In this document: positions 41,863 to 52,031 of the stretch, in pieces
How the letters are laid out: each line of letters starts with the position of its first letter
Numbering within the stretch: position 1 is the stretch's first letter
Assembly (NCBI GenBank): GCA_901472405.1
Contig: LR590463.1
Location: 806,001-870,000, forward strand
DNA length: 64,000 nt
Source: Serratia rubidaea
GTDB lineage: Bacteria > Pseudomonadota > Gammaproteobacteria > Enterobacterales > Enterobacteriaceae
Reading direction: 5' to 3'
The notes under the pieces: generated by a model
Seen by the model: only the letters and a program-made list of their open reading frames with translations
What the model was told of the DNA's origin: nothing
Database searches by the model: none
Program-made: the position numbers and the translations under genes

Positions 41863-42711
41863 TACCCCGCAACCACGGCTGAGCGGCCATAGGCCTGAGT
41901 TATACGGTCAATCACTACCGCGAGAATCACTATGGCCAACCCGGCTTCCAGCCCCATGCCGACGTTTAACGTCTGAATGCCGACCAGCACGTCTTCCCCC
42001 AGCCGCGGGCGCCGATCATGGAGGCCACCACCACCATCGACAGCGACATCATCGTGGTCTGATTGATGCCGGCCATAATGCTTGGCATCGCCAGCGGCAG
42101 CTGTACGCCGAAGAGTTTTTGCCAGCGGGTTGGCGCCGAACGCGGTGGCGGACTCCATCACTTTCGGCATCGACCTGACGAATGCCTAAATCCGTCAGGC
42201 GGATCAGCGGCGGCGTGGCGTAGATCACCGTGGCGAGAATCGCGGGGACTTTACCCAGCCCGAACAGCATCAGCACCGGGATCAGGTAGACAAAGCTGGG
42301 CATGGTTTGCATCACGTCCATCAACGGCATCATCACGGCCCGCACGCGGTTGCTGCGGGCGGCCAGAATACCCAGCGGAATGCCGATCATGACGGCAAGC
42401 AGCGTGGCGACCAACACCAGCGCCAGCGTCAGCATTAATTTATCCCACAGGCCGGCGGCGCCGACCAGCAGCGTCAGGCCGACCATGACCGCCGTCGGCA
42501 GCCAGCGGCGCGTGGCATGCCAGCTCAGCAAGCCGACGATCGCCAGCATCAGCCACCAGGGCGTCATGCGTAGCAGGCTCTCCAATTGGATGACGACCCA
42601 CAGCAGGTTGTCGGAAATAGCGCGGAAGGTATCGCCGTAATTGTTGACCAGGGTTTCAACCCAGCCGTTGATCCAATCGGCAATCGAGAAGGTAAAGCGT
42701 TCTGGAAACAT
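41862..42711 (-). pseudogene. ABC transporter permease, HutW/ProW-like (three frameshifts as read)
   Basis: Inner-membrane permease of the importer. N-terminal region MFPERFTFSIADWINGWVE, several membrane segments, and the ATPase-contact region [24 protein letters not shown]. The frame breaks near 42170 (extra base in GAAAGTG), near 42119 (five A for four) and near 42008 (GGCTGGGG for GGCCTGGGG). Repair gives about 282 residues ending DRITQAYGRSAVVAG. The protein is conserved on both sides of each break, so errors in the read sequence are likely. It lies between the binding protein and the ATPase. Confidence 0.82.
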
Positions 42712-42770
42712 GGTTAGCCCCTGTCTGAGCGCGGGGCCGGATGGCCCCGATGGTTATCGGTTTGACTGTG

Positions 42771-43755
42771 TTACAAGGACGCCTGAATTTTCTTCGCGGC
42801 GTCGTCGCTTACCCACTTTTGCCAAATTTCCGGATGCTGTTTGAAGAACGCCTGCGCCAGTTTTTCTGAGCTGATTGCGCTTTTGTTTCATCAGCGCCAG
42901 ATTCTGATTCAACAGATCCAGCGGCAGGTTTACCTTGCTCAACACCGTAACCAGTTCCGGCGCTTGCTGATTGAAGACCTGAGACAGGCCGACTTTGATG
43001 TGAATTTGCTTATCCGCGCCTGGCTCCTCCAGTTTGACCAGATCGAGCTGGCCCATCATCGGCGTTTGGCGACCAGTAGTAGAACAGAATGGGTTCGCCG
43101 CGGCGGTAGCCGGATAAAATTGCCGTATCCAGCGCCCGGGCCGGTGCCGGGGCGGAAATTGGTGAACTTGTCGTCCAGCTTGAATTTTTTCAGGATGGCG
43201 GTGTTGTCCAGTTCGCAGGTCCAGCCGGCGGGGCAGTTATAGAAACGACCCTTATCGGGTTCCTCCTGATCGCGGAACAGTGAGGCGTATTGGGTCAAAT
43301 CCGCAATGCTTTTCAGGTTCGGCGCCGCCGGTTTTGATACCGCGCTTGGCATCGCCCGCGATCACATAGCGCGGAACGTACCAGCCTTCTTCAGCGCCGA
43401 CGATGGGGGCGCCGACGCTGACCACCTTGCCGGCCGCTTCGGCCTTTTTCCAGACCTCGCTGCGGCCAATCCACTCTTCGGCAAACACCTGAATATCATC
43501 CGTGCTGACCGCCTGCTCCATCGTGATCGAGTTGCCCGGCAGGGTGTCGGTTTTACAGTCGTAACCTTTTTGCAGTACGTATTGCATGATGTCGGTCAGG
43601 AGCATGCCGCTTTCCCAGTTCAGACCGGCGAACTTGACCGGTTTACCGGTTTCGCACCAGCCGGCGGCGTTGGCGCTGCCGCTGGCCAGTGCCAGTCCAA
43701 GTGTGATAAGCGGTAGCCGCAGTGTTTTCACCAACCCCGATGTTGTTGTTTGCAT
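42771..43755 (-). pseudogene. ABC transporter substrate-binding protein, HutX/ProX-like (four frameshifts as read)
   Basis: Periplasmic binding protein of the OpuAC type. Signal peptide MQTTTSGLVKTLRLPLITLGL... with a likely cut after ANA, then KPVKFAGLNWESGMLLTDIMQ, EEWIGRSEVW, YNCPAGWTCELDN, and the C-terminal QHPEIWQKWVSDDAAKKIQASL. Single extra bases near 43338 (A), 43131 (G), 43067 (A) and 42886 (A) break the frame; removing them yields about 326 residues. Order binding protein-permease-ATPase matches hutXWV of pseudomonads. The substrate is inferred. Confidence 0.8.
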
Positions 43756-43792
43756 AGCAGTATTTCCCCGTTGTGTAGAGGGTAACGAATAA

Positions 43793-43813
43793 AGGCCCGG
43801 GAACGGCGGGCCT
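43793..43813 (-). terminator. hairpin between the AAT permease and the binding protein genes
   Basis: On the minus strand AGGCCCG / CGGGCCT (43793-43799 with 43807-43813) is followed by TTTATT. It lies just after the permease stop and may reduce readthrough into the ABC genes. Confidence 0.55.
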
Positions 43814-43818
43814 GATGA

Positions 43819-45215
43819 CTACATATTCTGGGAGAAGGTCGCGACGGGTGAACCCCCGCCTTTTTTGCGTACCCACAGCCAGTACGCCAGCGTGAGCAGT
43901 GCCACCCAGGCCAGCCCGACATACAGCGCGATGCGGCTCTCCTCAAAGTAACCGAGCAGGGCCGATGACAAACACCATAAACGCCGTCGCCAGCGCCGGC
44001 GCGACCGGCCACCACGGCACCGGGAAGCTCAGCGCGGCGGCTTCCTCTTTGCTGATGGTGCGGCGCATCACGATCTGCGACAGCAGGATCATCAGCCACA
44101 CCCACACGGTAGCGAAGGTGGCGATGGAGGCGATGATCATAAAGATCTGTTTCGGGATCAGGTAGTTGAGCACCACGCCGACCAGCAGGGCGATCGCCCA
44201 TCACCAGCACCGTCATCCAGGGCACGCCGTTGCGGTCAGTTTGGTGAAGCTCTTCGGCGCCTGGCCCTCCTGCGCCATGCCGTACATCATGCGTCCGGCG
44301 CCGAAGATATCGCTGTTGATAGCGGAAATAGCGGCGGTAATCACCACCACGTTCAGCAGGTTGGCGGCCGATTCAATGCCCAGGCTGCTGAAGATCTCGA
44401 CAAACGGGCTGCCGTTCTGGCCGATGCTGTTCCACGGATAGATCGCCATCAGCACCATCAGCGTCAGCACGTAAAACAGCAGGATGCGCAGCGGGACGGC
44501 GTTAATCGCCTTCGGCAGCACCTTGGCGGGATCCTTCGCTTCGCTGGCGGTGATGCCGATAATTTCAATGCCGCCGAAGGCGAACATCACCACCGCCAGC
44601 GAGGCCACCACGCCGCCGAAGCCGTTAGGCATAAAGCCGCCGTGCTGCCATAAATTGCTGAGGCCGGTGGCCTGCTGGGCCTGGCCGAAGCCAAACATCA
44701 TCACCGCCGCGCCGCCGATAATCATGGCGACGATCGCCGCCACTTTGATCAGCGACAGCCAGAATTCCATTTCGCCGAATACTTTTACGCTGCACATATT
44801 CAGCGCGCCGATAAAGAGGATGATACTCAGCACCCAGACCCACTGGGCGACGTCCGGGAACCACAGCCCCATATAGATGCCGAAGGCGGTGACGTCGGCC
44901 AGCGCGACGATCACCATTTCAAAGGTATAAGGTCCAGCCGGTGAGAAAGCCGGCCAGCGGGCCGAGGTAACGGCTGGCGTAATGGCCGAACGAGCCGGAA
45001 ACCGGCTGGTGCACCGCCATCTCTCCCAGCGCGCGCATTACCATAAACACCGCCGCGCCGCCCACCAGATAGGCCAGCAGTACCGCCGGGCCGGCCAGTT
45101 GAATGGCGCCGGCGGAGCCGTAAAACAGGCCGGTGCCGATCGCCGAGCCCAGCGCCATAAATCGGATATGTCGCGCGTTGAGTCCGCGTCTGAGTTGTGT
45201 TGTGTCGCTACGCAT
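43819..45215 (-). pseudogene. AAT-family amino acid permease, probable histidine permease (four frameshifts as read)
   Basis: APC-superfamily proton symporter: [31 protein letters not shown] is the family's first-helix signature, and [24 protein letters not shown] and [19 protein letters not shown] follow, with about 12 hydrophobic segments. Breaks: near 44927 (extra T), 44230 (one C short), 44205 (extra G) and 43965 (extra G). Repair gives about 465 residues. I take the ATG at 45215 ([10 protein letters not shown]). Its place between hutH and the ABC importer suggests histidine uptake (HutT type), but related permeases carry other amino acids. Confidence 0.82.
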
Positions 45216-45316
45216 GTTGCTTCCCGTTGTTGTTGTTTTGCGGAACAGGTACATGCTGCCCTCGCCGGGTGAAACGTACCCGGCGGGGCAGAACAAACTG
45301 CGTGGTCAGTGTAGGG

Positions 45317-46854
45317 TTATGCCAGACTAGGCAGCAGCGCGGCAGGCAGCAGCGCTGTCAGGTGACGGGCCGCCAACAGCTGGCTGGCCGCTTCAATATC
45401 AGGCGCGAAGAAGCGGTCCTGATCGTAATGGCTGACCTGCTCGCGCAGCAGGCGGCGCGCCTGTTCCAGCCCTTCGCTGGTGTGCAGCCCTTCACGCAGA
45501 TCCAGCCCCTGAATGGCGGCCAGCCACTCCACCGCCAGAATGCCACGCACGTTATCGGCCATCTCCCACAGGCGACGGCCGGCGGCCGGCGCCATGGAGA
45601 CGTGATCTTCCTGGTTGGCTGAGGTCGGGATGCTGTTCAACGCTGGCCGGGTGCGCCAGCGCCTTATTCTCGCTGGCCAGCGCCGCGGCGGTAACCTGTG
45701 CGATCATAAAGCCGGAGTTAACGCCGCCGTTTTTCACCAGGAACGGCGGCAGCTGCGACATATGCTTATCCATCAGCAGTGAGATACGGCGTTCGGACAG
45801 CGAGCCGATCTCGGCGAACGCCAGCGCCAGGTTGTCCGCGGCCATCGCCACCGGTTCGGCGTGGAAGTTGCCGCCGGACAGCACGTCGCCCTGTTCGGCG
45901 AACACCAGCGGGTTATCGGACACCGCGTTGGCTTCAATCGCCAGGATCTCGCTGGCTTGGCGAATCTGCGTCAGGCAGGCGCCCATCACCTGCGGCTGAC
46001 AGCGCAGCGAGTACGGATCCTGCACTTTTTCACAGTTGCGGTGCGAGTCGGACACTTCGCTGCGCTCGCCTAGCAGGTGGCGGTAGGCCGCTGCCGCGTC
46101 GATCTGGCCGCGTTGGCCGCGCACCTCGTGAATGCGCGGATCGAACGGGCTGCGCGAACCCAGCGCCGCCTCTACGCTCAGGCTGCCGCAGACCGTGGCG
46201 GCGGCGTAGAGATCTTCCGCCTCAAACAGGCCGCGCAGCGCGAAGGCGGTGGAAACCTGGGGTGCCGTTCAGCAGGGCCAGCCCCTCTTTGGCCGCCAGC
46301 TGCAGCGGCTTCAGGCCGGCTTTCGCCAGCGCGTCGCCGGCGGACAGCCACTCGCCCTGATGGCGCGCCTTGCCTTCTCCCAGCAGCAGCAGGCTCATAT
46401 GCGCCAGCGGCGCCAGGTCGCCGGAGGCGCCCACCGAGCCTTTCAGCGGAATATGCGGGTAGACTTCGGCGTTCACCAGCGCGATCAGCGCCTGCAGCAC
46501 TTCCAGACGAATGCCGGAGAAACCGCGCGACAGGCTGTTGATTTTCAGCACCATAATCAGGCGCACCAGGTTGTCGTCGGTCGGCGCGCCGACGCCGGCG
46601 GCGTGAGACAGCACGATGGAGCGCTGCAGATTCTCCAGATCGTCCCGCGCGATGCGGGTCGAGGCCAGCAGGCCGAAGCCGGTGTTGATGCCGTAGGTGG
46701 TGCGGTTCTCTTCGACGATGCGCTCAACGCAGGCGACGCTCCGCTCAATGGCGGCATAGGCGTTGTCGTCCAGCGTCAGCTTGACCGGCTGTTGATACAC
46801 GTCGCGCAGTTCGGCGAGCGTCAGTTTTCCAGGGCGGATGGTTAGATTTTTCAT
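45317..46854 (-). pseudogene. hutH: histidine ammonia-lyase HutH (two frameshifts as read)
   Basis: First enzyme of histidine degradation, histidine to urocanate and ammonia. It carries the full MIO motif [48 protein letters not shown] and [10 protein letters not shown]. The frame breaks near 46258 (ACCCCAGG for ACCCAGG) and near 45637 (GAACAGC for GACAGC), both single extra bases. Repair gives about 511 residues, the family length. Its ATG overlaps the hutU stop (ATGA), so the two are translationally coupled. Confidence 0.93.
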
Positions 46855-48542
46855 GCTTTTTTCCCCTGAGTGGCGGCGACCATCGGCAGGTTCAGACCCT
46901 GCTCGCGGGCGCAGTCGATAGCAATGTCGTAACCCGCATCGGCATGGCGCATTACGCCGGTGGCCGGGTCGTTGTGCAGGACGCGGGCAATACGTTCGGC
47001 GGCTTCGTCGCTGCCGTCGCAGACGATCACCATGCCGGAGTGCTGTGAGAAGCCCATGCCGACGCCGCCGCCGTGGTGCAGCGACACCCAGGTGGCGCCG
47101 CTGGCGGTGTTCAGCAGGGCGTTGAGCAGCGGCCAGTCGGATACGGCGTCGGAACCGTCCTGCATGGCTTCGGTTTCACGGTTCGGGCTGGCGACCGAGC
47201 CGGAGTCCAGGTGGTCGCGGCCGATGACGATCGGCGCCGACAGTTCGCCGCGGCGCACCATTTCGTTGAACGCCAGGCCCAGCTTGGCGCGCTGGCCCAG
47301 ACCGACCCAGCAGATGCGCGCCGGCAGGCCCTGGAAGCTGATGCGCTCGCGCGCCATATCCAGCCAGCGGTGCAGGTGTTCGTCGTCGGGGATCAGCTCC
47401 TTGACCATCGCGTCGGTCTTATAGATATCCTGCGGATCGCCGGACAGCGCGGCCCAGCGGAACGGCCCGATGCCGCGGCAGAACAGCGGACGAATGTAGG
47501 CCGGCACAAAGCCCGGGAAGTCGAAGGCGTTGTCGACGCCCATCTCTTTGGCCATCTGACGGATGTTGTTGCCGTAGTCGAAGGTAGGGATGCCCATCTG
47601 CTGGAACGCCAGCATCGCCTTGACGTGTTCCGCTATGGAGTTTTTGGCGGCCTTCACCACCACCGCCGGCTCGCGCTGGGCGCGCTCGCGGTACTCTTCC
47701 CAGCTCCAGCCCTGCGGCAGGTAACCGTTGAGCGGATCGTGGGCGCTGGTCTGGTCGGTAACCATATCCGGACGCACGCCGCGTTTGACCAGCTCCGGCA
47801 GAATGTCGGCGGCGTTGGCGCACAGCGCGATGGAAATCGCTTTACCCTCGGCGGTATAGCGCTTGATGCGCGCCAGCGCGTCATCCAGATCGCTGGCCTG
47901 TTCGTCGACGTAGCGGGTTTTCAGGCGGAAGTCGATGCGGCTCTGCTGACACTCGATATTCAGCGAGCAGGCGCCGGCCAGCGTGGCCGCCAGCGGCTGC
48001 GCGCCGCCCATGCCGCCCAGACCGGCGGTCAGCACCCAGCGGCCCTGCAGGTTGCCGTCGTAGTGTTGGCGGCCGGCTTCGACGAAGGTTTCGTAGGTGC
48101 CCTGCACGATGCCCTGGCTGCCGATATAAATCCAGCTGCCGGCGGTCATCTGGCCGTACATCGCCAGCCCCTTGGCATCCAGTTCGTTAAAGTGTTCCCA
48201 GGTGGCCCAGTGCGGCACCAGGTTGGAGTTGGCGATCAGCACGCGCGGCGCGTTGCTGTGGGTTTTGAATACGCCGACCGGCTTACCGGACTGCACCAGC
48301 AGCGTTTCGTCCTCTTCCAGCGTTTTCAGGGTTTCGACGATTTTGTCGTAGCAGTCCCAGTCGCGGGCGGCGCGGCCGATGCCGCCGTAAACCACCAGCT
48401 CATGCGGGTTTTCTGCGACTTCCGGATCGAGGTTGTTCATCAGCATGCGCAGCGGCGCTTCGGTCAGCCAGCTTTTTGCGTTTAATTGTGTGCCGCGAGG
48501 CGCGCGTACATCGACATTGCGAACTTTGTTATTTGCAGTCAC
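46851..48542 (-). CDS. hutU: urocanate hydratase HutU
   Basis: Converts urocanate to imidazolonepropionate using tightly bound NAD+. 563 residues, intact. It has [19 protein letters not shown], the Rossmann motif [14 protein letters not shown], and [16 protein letters not shown] and [22 protein letters not shown], containing the active-site Cys of the family. First gene of the operon hutU-hutH-permease-ABC importer-lyase homologue. hutC, hutI and hutG are not in the window. A HutC-like palindrome lies about 100 bp upstream. Confidence 0.97.
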   Translation of the reverse strand: MTANNKVRNVDVRAPRGTQLNAKSWLTEAPLRMLMNNLDPEVAENPHELVVYGGIGRAARDWDCYDKIVETLKTLEEDETLLVQSGKPVGVFKTHSNAPRVLIANSNLVPHWATWEHFNELDAKGLAMYGQMTAGSWIYIGSQGIVQGTYETFVEAGRQHYDGNLQGRWVLTAGLGGMGGAQPLAATLAGACSLNIECQQSRIDFRLKTRYVDEQASDLDDALARIKRYTAEGKAISIALCANAADILPELVKRGVRPDMVTDQTSAHDPLNGYLPQGWSWEEYRERAQREPAVVVKAAKNSIAEHVKAMLAFQQMGIPTFDYGNNIRQMAKEMGVDNAFDFPGFVPAYIRPLFCRGIGPFRWAALSGDPQDIYKTDAMVKELIPDDEHLHRWLDMARERISFQGLPARICWVGLGQRAKLGLAFNEMVRRGELSAPIVIGRDHLDSGSVASPNRETEAMQDGSDAVSDWPLLNALLNTASGATWVSLHHGGGVGMGFSQHSGMVIVCDGSDEAAERIARVLHNDPATGVMRHADAGYDIAIDCAREQGLNLPMVAATQGKKA

Positions 48543-48642
48543 AGCTCTTTCCTCAACTTGAAGTATGGCAATTCAATCGGTGTGAATTGATGGCGTTGTT
48601 GCCTGCCTATCACGTCTGAATAGTGCGTCAGGTTTTATTAAC

Positions 48643-48666
48643 ATATACTTGTATGTACAAGCATAT
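48643..48666. promoter_or_regulatory. HutC-type operator upstream of hutU
   Basis: A 24-bp imperfect palindrome with core CTTGTATGTACAAG (48648-48661) and outer arms ATATA / CATAT. Operators with paired CTTGTA/TACAAG halves are typical of the GntR-family repressor HutC, which releases DNA on binding urocanate. hutC itself is not in the window. Confidence 0.7.
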
Positions 48667-48901
48667 GCAATAGCGAATCGCTTAAGCGAAAAAGTGGCAT
48701 AAGAGAAAATTATTTTTGTTATTAATCAGTGTTTTATTTGATTTTGTGCGCGCTGTCAGGCCGGGGGGAAGGGCCAGAACAGTGAGCTGCTAGGCAAAAA
48801 TGAATAAAAAACGCGTCATTTTTGAGCGTTAAATCACAATTAATTTACATAAGAATTACAAGTCGGCGTGATGGATAAAAAAGCGTTATGACCGGAGAGT
48901 C

Positions 48902-48921
48902 GGGCGCGGCCAGCCGCGCCC
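48902..48921 (-). terminator. GC hairpin after the MFS gene
   Basis: A perfect 9-bp stem GGGCGCGGC / GCCGCGCCC (48902-48910 with 48913-48921) starts 7 bp after the MFS stop on the minus strand. No U-tract follows, so its strength is doubtful. Confidence 0.5.
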
Positions 48922-48928
48922 GTCAGCG

Positions 48929-50269
48929 TCATGAGCTGGCCGTTTGCAGCGTCTTGCGGCGCGCCATTTTGACCAGCGTGGCGATGGCGGCAACGGCCGC
49001 CGGCAGGCACAGGAACAGCAGGATGCTGCGCACTTCCCACTGCATCGCCATCAGCTGTGCGCCGACCATCGTGCCGGCCACGCCGCCGAAACGGCCGATG
49101 CCCTGCATCCAGGCGATGCCGGTGGCGCGGCTGTGGGTCGGGTAGTAGGTGGCAGCCAGCGTCTGCAGCCCCGACTGCGCGCCGTTCATGGTAATGCCCA
49201 TCAGGAAAATAAACCCGCCGAGCAGAACGATATGGCGATCTTCGGTAGCCATGCCGACGATCAGCAGCGCGGTGATGATAAAGCCGGCGGCGACCACCTT
49301 ATGCGCGTTCCAGCGGTCCATCATCCAACCGGCCATCAGGATGCCGGCGGTGCCGCCGAAGGTGAACAGCGAAGTCAGCATGGCGGACTGCTCCAGCTGA
49401 TAACCCAGGCCCTGCATCAGAATCGGCATCCAGCTCAGCAGCATGTAGTAGATCACCAGCCCCATGCAGTAGGTGACCCACAGCATCAGGGTACCGAGCA
49501 GATAAGGGCGGCTGAACAGCAGGCCGACGCTGCTTTTTGACGCCGCCAGCGGCGTTTCATACAGATAGAAGTGTTCGACGCCGTCGAGGTTTTTCCCGCT
49601 GAAGCGCTGGGTAATGCGTTTGATCTTCTGCCTATCCTTGCCGCGGTTAACCAGATATTTGACCGACTCGGGCAGCAACAGCACCAGCAGCACCGTCAGC
49701 ATCAGCGGCGCGATGGCGCCGAGCAGCAGCACGCTGTGCCAGCCGTAACCGGGGATCAGCCAGGAGGAGATAGCGCCACCGGCGGCGGCGCCCAGCGGAA
49801 AGCCGCAGTACATAGTGTTAATCGCCAGCGAACGGCAGCGCTGCGGCGCATACTCGGAAATCAGCGTAATGGCGTTGGGCATGGCGGCGCCCAGGCCAAG
49901 GCCGGTGAGAAAACGCCACAGCGTCAGGCTGTCGAGCGAGCCGGCATAGGCGGTCGCCAGGCTGGACAGGCCGAAGAACAGACAGGAAAACACCAGCACC
50001 CGCTTGCGGCCGATGCGGTCGGAGAGCGGCCCGGCCACCAGCGCGCCCAGCGACAGCCCGAGCAGCGCGGCGCTCAGCACCGGCCCCAGATCCTGCTTGA
50101 CGATCCCCCAGTCCTCGGCCAGCGCCGGGGCAATATAACCCATGGCGGCGGTGTCGAAACCGTCGATCGCCAGGACCAAAAAACCGAGAATAATCAGCGT
50201 CCAGTGGAACAGCGAGAACTTACTGTCGTCGATCGCCTGCTGGATGTTTAACTTGGTGGAATGAGCCAT
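48929..50269 (-). CDS. MFS transporter, aromatic acid:H+ symporter family
   Basis: A 446-residue 12-helix transporter. LVLAIDGFDTAAMGYIAPAL (helix 1 with the DGFD motif typical of the AAHS family), GPLSDRIGRKRVL (loop 2-3) and LGLGAAMPNAITLISEYAP (helix 4) point to proton-coupled uptake of benzoate-like or hydroxyphenylpropionate-like acids. The exact substrate cannot be read from sequence. No catabolic gene is beside it; hut genes lie downstream. Ribosome site GAGGGGA before the ATG. A 12-bp perfect palindrome about 70 bp upstream may be its operator. Confidence 0.82.
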   Translation of the reverse strand: MAHSTKLNIQQAIDDSKFSLFHWTLIILGFLVLAIDGFDTAAMGYIAPALAEDWGIVKQDLGPVLSAALLGLSLGALVAGPLSDRIGRKRVLVFSCLFFGLSSLATAYAGSLDSLTLWRFLTGLGLGAAMPNAITLISEYAPQRCRSLAINTMYCGFPLGAAAGGAISSWLIPGYGWHSVLLLGAIAPLMLTVLLVLLLPESVKYLVNRGKDRQKIKRITQRFSGKNLDGVEHFYLYETPLAASKSSVGLLFSRPYLLGTLMLWVTYCMGLVIYYMLLSWMPILMQGLGYQLEQSAMLTSLFTFGGTAGILMAGWMMDRWNAHKVVAAGFIITALLIVGMATEDRHIVLLGGFIFLMGITMNGAQSGLQTLAATYYPTHSRATGIAWMQGIGRFGGVAGTMVGAQLMAMQWEVRSILLFLCLPAAVAAIATLVKMARRKTLQTASS

Positions 50270-50339
50270 AGTCCCCTCGAAAAGTGCTGGTGGTGGTTAT
50301 TGTGATTAGCGCCGGAACGGCTGTCCGGCTTGTGCTTGC

Positions 50340-50351
50340 ATGTATATACAT
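50340..50351. promoter_or_regulatory. palindrome upstream of the MFS gene
   Basis: ATGTATATACAT is a perfect 12-bp palindrome in the 265-bp gap between the MFS gene and queE. It resembles the inner part of GntR-family operators and is related to, though shorter than, the HutC-like site at hutU. Either MFS regulation or chance is possible. Confidence 0.4.
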
Positions 50352-50534
50352 CAGTGAGGTTTGCGGGGATTAATGTCAAATACATTTATCTTATTTGTTG
50401 GCTAATTGTTATTTTTTGCGACGCAGGATCGAAAGTTGCGCGCCGGTGCGGCAAAAGGGCGGCAATGAGGTTATTTGGCCGCCGGACCGGGAATCTGAGA
50501 TAATCGCGTTTTACCCGTTTAAATTGAGAGATGC

Positions 50535-51207
50535 ATGCAGTACCCGATTAACGAGATGTTCCAGACTTTACAGGGCGAAGGTTATTTCACCGGCGTTCCG
50601 GCTATTTTTATCCGCCTGCAGGGGTGTCCGGTAGGATGCAGCTGGTGCGATACCAAACACACCTGGGAAAAGGATGCTCATCGGGAAGTGGACATGCAGC
50701 GCATTTTGGTGAAAACCTCAGAGAGCGACGCCTGGGGCAGCGCCAGCGCCGAGCAGCTGCTGGCGGTGATCGGCCAGCAGGGCTACAGCGCGCGCCATAT
50801 CGTCATTACCGGCGGCGAGCCGTGCATTTACGATTTGCTCCCGCTGACCCGTCTGTTTGAAGCGCACGGCTACGGTTGCCAAATTGAAACCAGCGGCACC
50901 CATGAAGTGCGGTGTACAGAGAATACCTGGGTGACGGTTTCACCGAAGGTGAATATGCGCGGCGGGATGAAAGTGCTGGATCAGGCGCTAACGCGCGCGG
51001 ATGAGATCAAAACACCCGGTCGGGCGTCAGCGGGATATTGAGGCGCTGGATGCGCTGCTGGCGACGCTGCACGATGAGAAACGGCGGGTGATCGCCCTGC
51101 AGCCGATCAGTCAGAAAGATGAAGCGACCAAACTCTGTATTGCCACCTGCATTGAACGTAACTGGCGTTTGTCGATGCAGACGCATAAATATCTGAATAT
51201 TGCCTGA
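50535..51207 (+). pseudogene. queE: 7-carboxy-7-deazaguanine synthase QueE (one frameshift as read)
   Basis: Radical SAM enzyme that contracts 6-carboxytetrahydropterin to 7-carboxy-7-deazaguanine in queuosine synthesis. NEMFQTLQGEGYFTGVPAIFIRLQGC, the iron-sulfur motif CPVGCSWCDTKHTW (CX3CX2C) and VITGGEPCIYDL are present. An extra A near 51010 (ATCAAAACACCC for ATCAAACACCC) breaks the frame; removal gives DEIKHPVGRQRDIEAL and 223 residues, as in E. coli. Convergent with queD, the preceding enzyme of the same pathway. Confidence 0.92.
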
Positions 51208-51262
51208 GCCCGTCGGGCCAGATAGCGGGACGCGGCGCAGCGCGCCCGTTATCTTCGCACCG

Positions 51263-51623
51263 TTAGCCTTTATATACGCAGCCAGCGGTGCAGGTTTCTT
51301 TCACCATCACCGCGCTCAGTTCCGGCAGCTGCGGCTTCAGCTGCTGCCAAATCCAGGCGGCGAGCACTTCGCTGGTCGGATTTTCCAGCCCTGGAATATC
51401 GTTCAGATAATGGTGATCCAACCGCTCCCAAACGGGTTTGAATACGGCTTTCAGTTCGGCAAAGTCCATTACCCAGCCGGTGTGGGCATCGACCTCACCG
51501 GTTACTTCCAGACGCACCATAAAACGAATGCCCGTGCAGACGGCCGCATTTATGGCCTTCAGGCACATGCGGCAGGCGGTGTGCGGCTTCAAATTGAAAA
51601 TCTTTAAACAGCGTGGTTGCCAT
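51263..51623 (-). pseudogene. queD: 6-carboxytetrahydropterin synthase QueD (one frameshift as read)
   Basis: Makes 6-carboxy-5,6,7,8-tetrahydropterin from dihydroneopterin triphosphate, the substrate of QueE. Zinc-binding His residues are seen in [24 protein letters not shown], with the catalytic Cys before [14 protein letters not shown] and [10 protein letters not shown] follow. Near 51528 four T stand where three are expected (TCGTTTTATGG on the minus strand); removal gives 119 residues starting [15 protein letters not shown] at 51623. It lies convergent with queE and divergent from cysJ, the common enteric layout. Confidence 0.92.
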
Positions 51624-52031
51624 TGTTACGGCCTCATTGACTCAAAAAACCGACGCATACTACCGGAAAGGCGCATCGCTTGCCATTTATACCGTTATGG
51701 TCTACCTGATTGCGCACGCAATGCATCCTCTGCGTTTTTTTTATTGACGGCAGTGCGGCCTTATCGGCGGGGCCGGTTAGCCGCTGAATGCGATTCATTC
51801 AAAAATCATCAAAAAAATCATTTTAAATTCATGGTGATAAAAATGAATCCTTAGCGCTTTAAGCGTTATGCCTTACCAGTAAAACAGCTTAGTCATTTTG
51901 GTTATTAATTATTGCTATCCCTTATTTATTCGTTGCTATTTGGCTCGGTAACCTTACAAACTCTCCTGATCTTTTCAGGAAATCAGACTGAACGAAAAGA
52001 CAGCGAATGACACTGGCTAAGCATAGGAATT
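51624..52031. promoter_or_regulatory. queD/cysJ divergent control region
   Basis: A 408-bp non-coding region, AT-rich toward cysJ. The cysJIH promoter with CysB sites is expected here by homology, but CysB sites are too degenerate for me to place. I see no hairpin terminator or open frame. Confidence 0.45.

Larger units (their letters stand above)
48543..48928. other. hut promoter region and gap to the MFS gene
   Basis: This 386-bp AT-rich region lies between the hutU start and the 3' end of the MFS gene, both on the minus strand. It holds the HutC-like operator at 48643-48666 and, next to the MFS stop, a GC hairpin. I find no convincing open frame; the short frames here lack ribosome sites and coding bias. 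Confidence 0.6.

Noticed and set aside
40999..43755. Calling the ABC importer ProVWX
   Set aside because: The ATPase lacks CBS domains and the genes are embedded in a hut operon, so HutXWV-like is the better label.
48840..49040. Short minus-strand frame next to the MFS gene
   Set aside because: It overlaps the MFS 3' end and the GC hairpin, has no ribosome site and no coding character.
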